Shown here one piece after another: positions 12,686 through 15,051 of a stretch of 15,051 nt of DNA (its first letter is position 1; each line of letters starts with the position of its first letter). The notes under the pieces are model-generated. The model did not search any database and had not been told where the DNA came from. It saw only the letters and a program-made list of their open reading frames with translations. Source of the DNA: Streptomyces roseochromogenus subsp. oscitans DS 12.976 (lineage in GTDB: Bacteria > Actinomycetota > Actinomycetes > Streptomycetales > Streptomycetaceae). Both the position numbers and the translations under genes were made by a program. Location of the stretch: contig NZ_CM002285.1 in assembly GCF_000497445.1 (NCBI RefSeq), positions 1,069,816-1,084,866 of the forward strand, read 5' to 3'.

Positions 12686-14770
12686 TCAGCCGTCGCGACG
12701 GAACTCGCACCACACGGCCTTGCCGCCGCCGCGCGCCTCCACGCCCCATACGTCGGCGAGCCGGTCCACCAGGAGCAGGCCCCGGCCGGAGACGCCGTCC
12801 TCGCCCGCCTCACGGCGCCGGGGCAGGGCGGTGGAGGAGTCCTCGACCTCGATCCGCAGCCTTCGCTCGCCGTCGTCCAGCGCCCGCAGGGTCACGATCG
12901 CGGAGCCCTCGGTGTGCAACAGCGCGTTGGTGATCAGCTCGTCGGCGACCAGCTCGATCTCGTCGGCGCGGTCGGCGGCGCCCCAGGAGCGGACGGCGGC
13001 GCGGATCATGTGCCGGGCGTGGGTGAGGGCCTCGGGGTCACCGGGGACGACGTGCTGCTGCAGGCGGCCGCCGGTCCGCGCGGTCTCCGGGGCGCGGCGG
13101 CGCAGCAGGAGCAGCGCCACGTCGTCGTCGCCGCCCCGCTCCTCGGCCAGCTGGATCAGCCGGTCGGCAAGCTCGCGCACGTCCTCGGGGCCGTCGGCGA
13201 CGAGTGCCGTCAGACGCCGCATGCCGTCGTCGAGGTCGGTGCCGGGCTGTTCGACCAGCCCGTCGGTGCACAGCAGCAAGGTCTGTCCGGGGTCGAGTTC
13301 GAGGGTGGAGACCGGGTACTCCAGCCGGCTGAACTCGGCGGACAGACCGAGCGGCAGCCCGCCCTCGACCGGGATCCGGCAGCAGGTGCCGTCGCTGTGC
13401 CGGATCAGCGGATCGATGTGCCCGGCACGGACCGCCTGCACGACTCCGGTGGACAGGTCGGCCTCGGCGTACAGGCAGGTGGCGAAGCGGTCGGTGTCGA
13501 GTTCGTGCAGGAAGACGGAGGCACGGGCCATCACGGTGGCCGGGGTGTGGCCCTCGGCGGCGTAGGCGCGCAGCACGATCCGCAGCTGGCCCATGACGGC
13601 GGCGGCGTGGGTGTCGTGACCCTGGACGTCGCCGATGACCGCGCCGACCCGGCCGCCGGGCAGCGGGATCAGATCGTACCAGTCGCCGCCGATGTCCCGG
13701 CCCCGGGTGCCCCCGACGGTGGCCGCGCGGTAGCGGACGGCGATGTCGGCGCCGCGGACACTCGGGATGGTGCGGGGCAGCATGGCCTGCTGCAGGCCCT
13801 CGGCGAGGTCCTTCTCCTGCTCGTAGAGCATGGCCCGCTGCAGGCTCTGCGCGATGCTGCTGCCCAGCGCGACCAGCACGGCGCGTTCCTCGGCGGAGAA
13901 GCCGCGCCGGTCGCTGTAGAGCAGCCCCATCGCGCCGATCGGACGGGCCTGGGCGATCAGCGGCAGATAGGCGGCCGAGGTGATGTGCAGGTCGGTCAGG
14001 TGCGGCCACAGGATCGGGTAGCCGTCGGCGAACTCCTCGGGGGACTCGATGAAGCGCGGCACGAGCGTGCGGACGACCTCGCTCATCGGGTACGGCTCGT
14101 CGATGCGGTTCACCTGGCTGCCCGCGGGCACGAAGCTGCCCACGGGGGCCTCGGCGACGACGCGGATCCGGCCCGCCTCCACCAGGCCCATCACCAGGCT
14201 GGTCGCGCCGAGGCGGCGGATGCCGTGGGTGTCCTTGAGGATGTCGATGACGTCCCGGACGGTACGGGCGTGGGCGAGGGCCGCCGAGACGACCTGGACG
14301 ATGTTGGTCTGCTGGCGGAACGCCTCGTCCTGGGCGGCCCGCAGGCTGCGTGTCCCACTGTCGGCGAGTTCCTCGGTGGCGTCGCGGACGATGCCGACGA
14401 CCCGGCGCGGGCGGCCGGTGCCGTCCCGGCGGATGTAGCCCTGGGTGTGGGTCCAGCGCGGGGTGCCGTCGCGGCGGCGGATGCGGAAGTAGGTGCCGTA
14501 GTTCTCGCTGCCGTCCTTGATGGCCCGGGCCACGAGCGCGTCCAGCCGGGCCGCCTCGGGCTGCGGCACCCGGACGATCAGGGACTCGGGGCGTCCGTCG
14601 TATTCCTCGGGCAGCAGGTCGAACACCCGGTACGCCTGGGCGTCCATGTGGAACAGGCCCGTGTCCAGGTCCCAGTCGAAGGTGCCCATGCGGTTGAGCG
14701 CCAGGATCGGGTCCGGGTGGGCGGGCCAGTCCTCCGGGAGTGACATGGCACTCGCTCCCCGATCTGCCAT
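12686..14770 (-). CDS. PAS-GAF-SpoIIE (PP2C) phosphatase with C-terminal HATPase domain
   Basis: 694 residues, no membrane helix. A PAS domain spans about 22-133 (WTHTQGYIRRDGTGRPRRVVG), and a GAF domain about 150-310 (LHITSAAYLPLIAQARPIGA). The SpoIIE/PP2C phosphatase spans about 345-557 with metal-site Asp residues in GRDIGGDWYD (357-366), GDVQGHD (380-386), CTDGLVE (501-507) and GGDDDVALL (546-554). A HATPase_c_2 anti-sigma-kinase-like domain covers about 575-694: N box ELVADELITNALLHT (606-620), DSSTALP, and GRGLLLVDRLADVWG (662-676). By family it should dephosphorylate anti-anti-sigma proteins in response to a ligand or redox cue, while the HATPase part may phosphorylate them or bind a sigma factor. 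Start 14770 has AAGGTGG upstream; ATG 14746 (686 aa) with GGGGAG 8 bases upstream is an alternative. No STAS or sigma partner is in the window. Confidence 0.93.
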   Translation of the reverse strand: MADRGASAMSLPEDWPAHPDPILALNRMGTFDWDLDTGLFHMDAQAYRVFDLLPEEYDGRPESLIVRVPQPEAARLDALVARAIKDGSENYGTYFRIRRRDGTPRWTHTQGYIRRDGTGRPRRVVGIVRDATEELADSGTRSLRAAQDEAFRQQTNIVQVVSAALAHARTVRDVIDILKDTHGIRRLGATSLVMGLVEAGRIRVVAEAPVGSFVPAGSQVNRIDEPYPMSEVVRTLVPRFIESPEEFADGYPILWPHLTDLHITSAAYLPLIAQARPIGAMGLLYSDRRGFSAEERAVLVALGSSIAQSLQRAMLYEQEKDLAEGLQQAMLPRTIPSVRGADIAVRYRAATVGGTRGRDIGGDWYDLIPLPGGRVGAVIGDVQGHDTHAAAVMGQLRIVLRAYAAEGHTPATVMARASVFLHELDTDRFATCLYAEADLSTGVVQAVRAGHIDPLIRHSDGTCCRIPVEGGLPLGLSAEFSRLEYPVSTLELDPGQTLLLCTDGLVEQPGTDLDDGMRRLTALVADGPEDVRELADRLIQLAEERGGDDDVALLLLRRRAPETARTGGRLQQHVVPGDPEALTHARHMIRAAVRSWGAADRADEIELVADELITNALLHTEGSAIVTLRALDDGERRLRIEVEDSSTALPRRREAGEDGVSGRGLLLVDRLADVWGVEARGGGKAVWCEFRRDG

Positions 14771-14853
14771 GGGCCCACCTTGCCAGGATTCACCGGATTC
14801 TTCGACCTGGTCGTCCGATGGGATCGCGGGCGTGCGGCGGCCGGTGCCGGGGG

Positions 14854-15051
14854 TCAGCCGCCGGGGAGGGCCGTGAGGGTGTCCGGGGTGCCGTACGGGA
14901 TCAGTCCGCCGCCAGGCAGGTCGGTGCCGGGCGGGCCGACCCCGTCGAGCGAGCCGATCCCGTACGGCGAGTCCGGGGCGTCGGGCGGATCCGGGGTGAG
15001 GCCGAGGGAGGGCGGGCTCCACGGGTCGGCCGTACCGGGGAGCGTGGTGGT
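14854..15051 (-). CDS. C-terminal end of an unidentified gene (5' part beyond window edge)
   Basis: On the minus strand a frame is open from the window edge to a TGA at 14854-14856, giving 65 residues. Codon third positions are almost all G or C, the pattern of real genes here, so I read it as coding although no start codon is visible. The tail is rich in Pro, Gly, Asp and Thr (TTTLPGTADPWSPPSLGL at the start) and holds two related PYG motifs, SPYGIGSL and IPYGTPDT. It looks like a disordered C-terminal extension. No function can be assigned. It lies 83 bp upstream of the PAS-GAF-SpoIIE gene on the same strand, so the two may be co-transcribed. Confidence 0.65.
   Translation of the reverse strand, partial: TTTLPGTADPWSPPSLGLTPDPPDAPDSPYGIGSLDGVGPPGTDLPGGGLIPYGTPDTLTALPGG

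Noticed and set aside
12914..14743. 609-codon open frame antisense to the PAS-GAF-SpoIIE gene.
   Set aside because: Compositional shadow of the high-GC gene; no motif and no start context.

Overview
This window looks like chromosomal DNA from a Streptomyces or a close relative. It is very GC-rich with strong G/C bias at third codon positions. GTG starts are used, several starts look leaderless with a TANNNT box 6-7 bases upstream, and the gene content is typical of actinobacteria (LysX, an ECF sigma factor with a ZAS-type anti-sigma factor, a multidomain PAS-GAF-SpoIIE-HATPase regulator, a Fpg-like glycosylase). I see no tRNA, rRNA, CRISPR, insertion sequence or prophage. It reads as ordinary chromosome rather than an acquired island, and I do not find an obvious large undescribed system.

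Layout. 1-615 (+): the 3' end of a drug-exporter-like MFS gene whose last membrane helix seems lost to a frameshift. 660-3938 (-): lysX, a fusion of a membrane lysyl-phosphatidylglycerol synthase and a lysyl-tRNA synthetase. 4083-4562 (+): a universal stress protein, divergent from lysX and overlapping tail-to-tail with an MFS exporter gene at 4498-5739 (-). That exporter is divergent from a LysR-type regulator at 5848-6777 (+); the 108-bp gap holds a perfect 17-bp palindrome, so the two form a classic regulator/target pair. 6847-8271 (+): an APC-family amino acid permease. 8282-9433 (-): a CapA-like lipoprotein facing it, with a hairpin between the two stop codons. 9662-11718 (+): an ECF sigma factor, an unrecognised 171-aa protein, and a zinc-binding membrane anti-sigma factor. 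11773-14770 (-): a divergent Fpg/Nei-family DNA glycosylase and, upstream on the same strand, the PAS-GAF-PP2C-HATPase protein. 14854-15051 (-): the C-terminal 65 codons of a gene cut by the window edge.

How the parts may work together. The loose theme is envelope and stress response. LysX would modify membrane lipids, the ECF sigma/anti-sigma pair would sense an extracytoplasmic or redox signal, the SpoIIE-type protein would act in partner switching on other sigma factors, and the glycosylase has a possible DNA-damage (RecA-NDp/PafBC-type) promoter. These links are inferred from family knowledge. The regulatory points best supported by the sequence itself are the LysR/MFS palindrome, the four leaderless-type starts, the RecA-NDp-like element before the glycosylase gene, and the hairpins around the anti-sigma locus.
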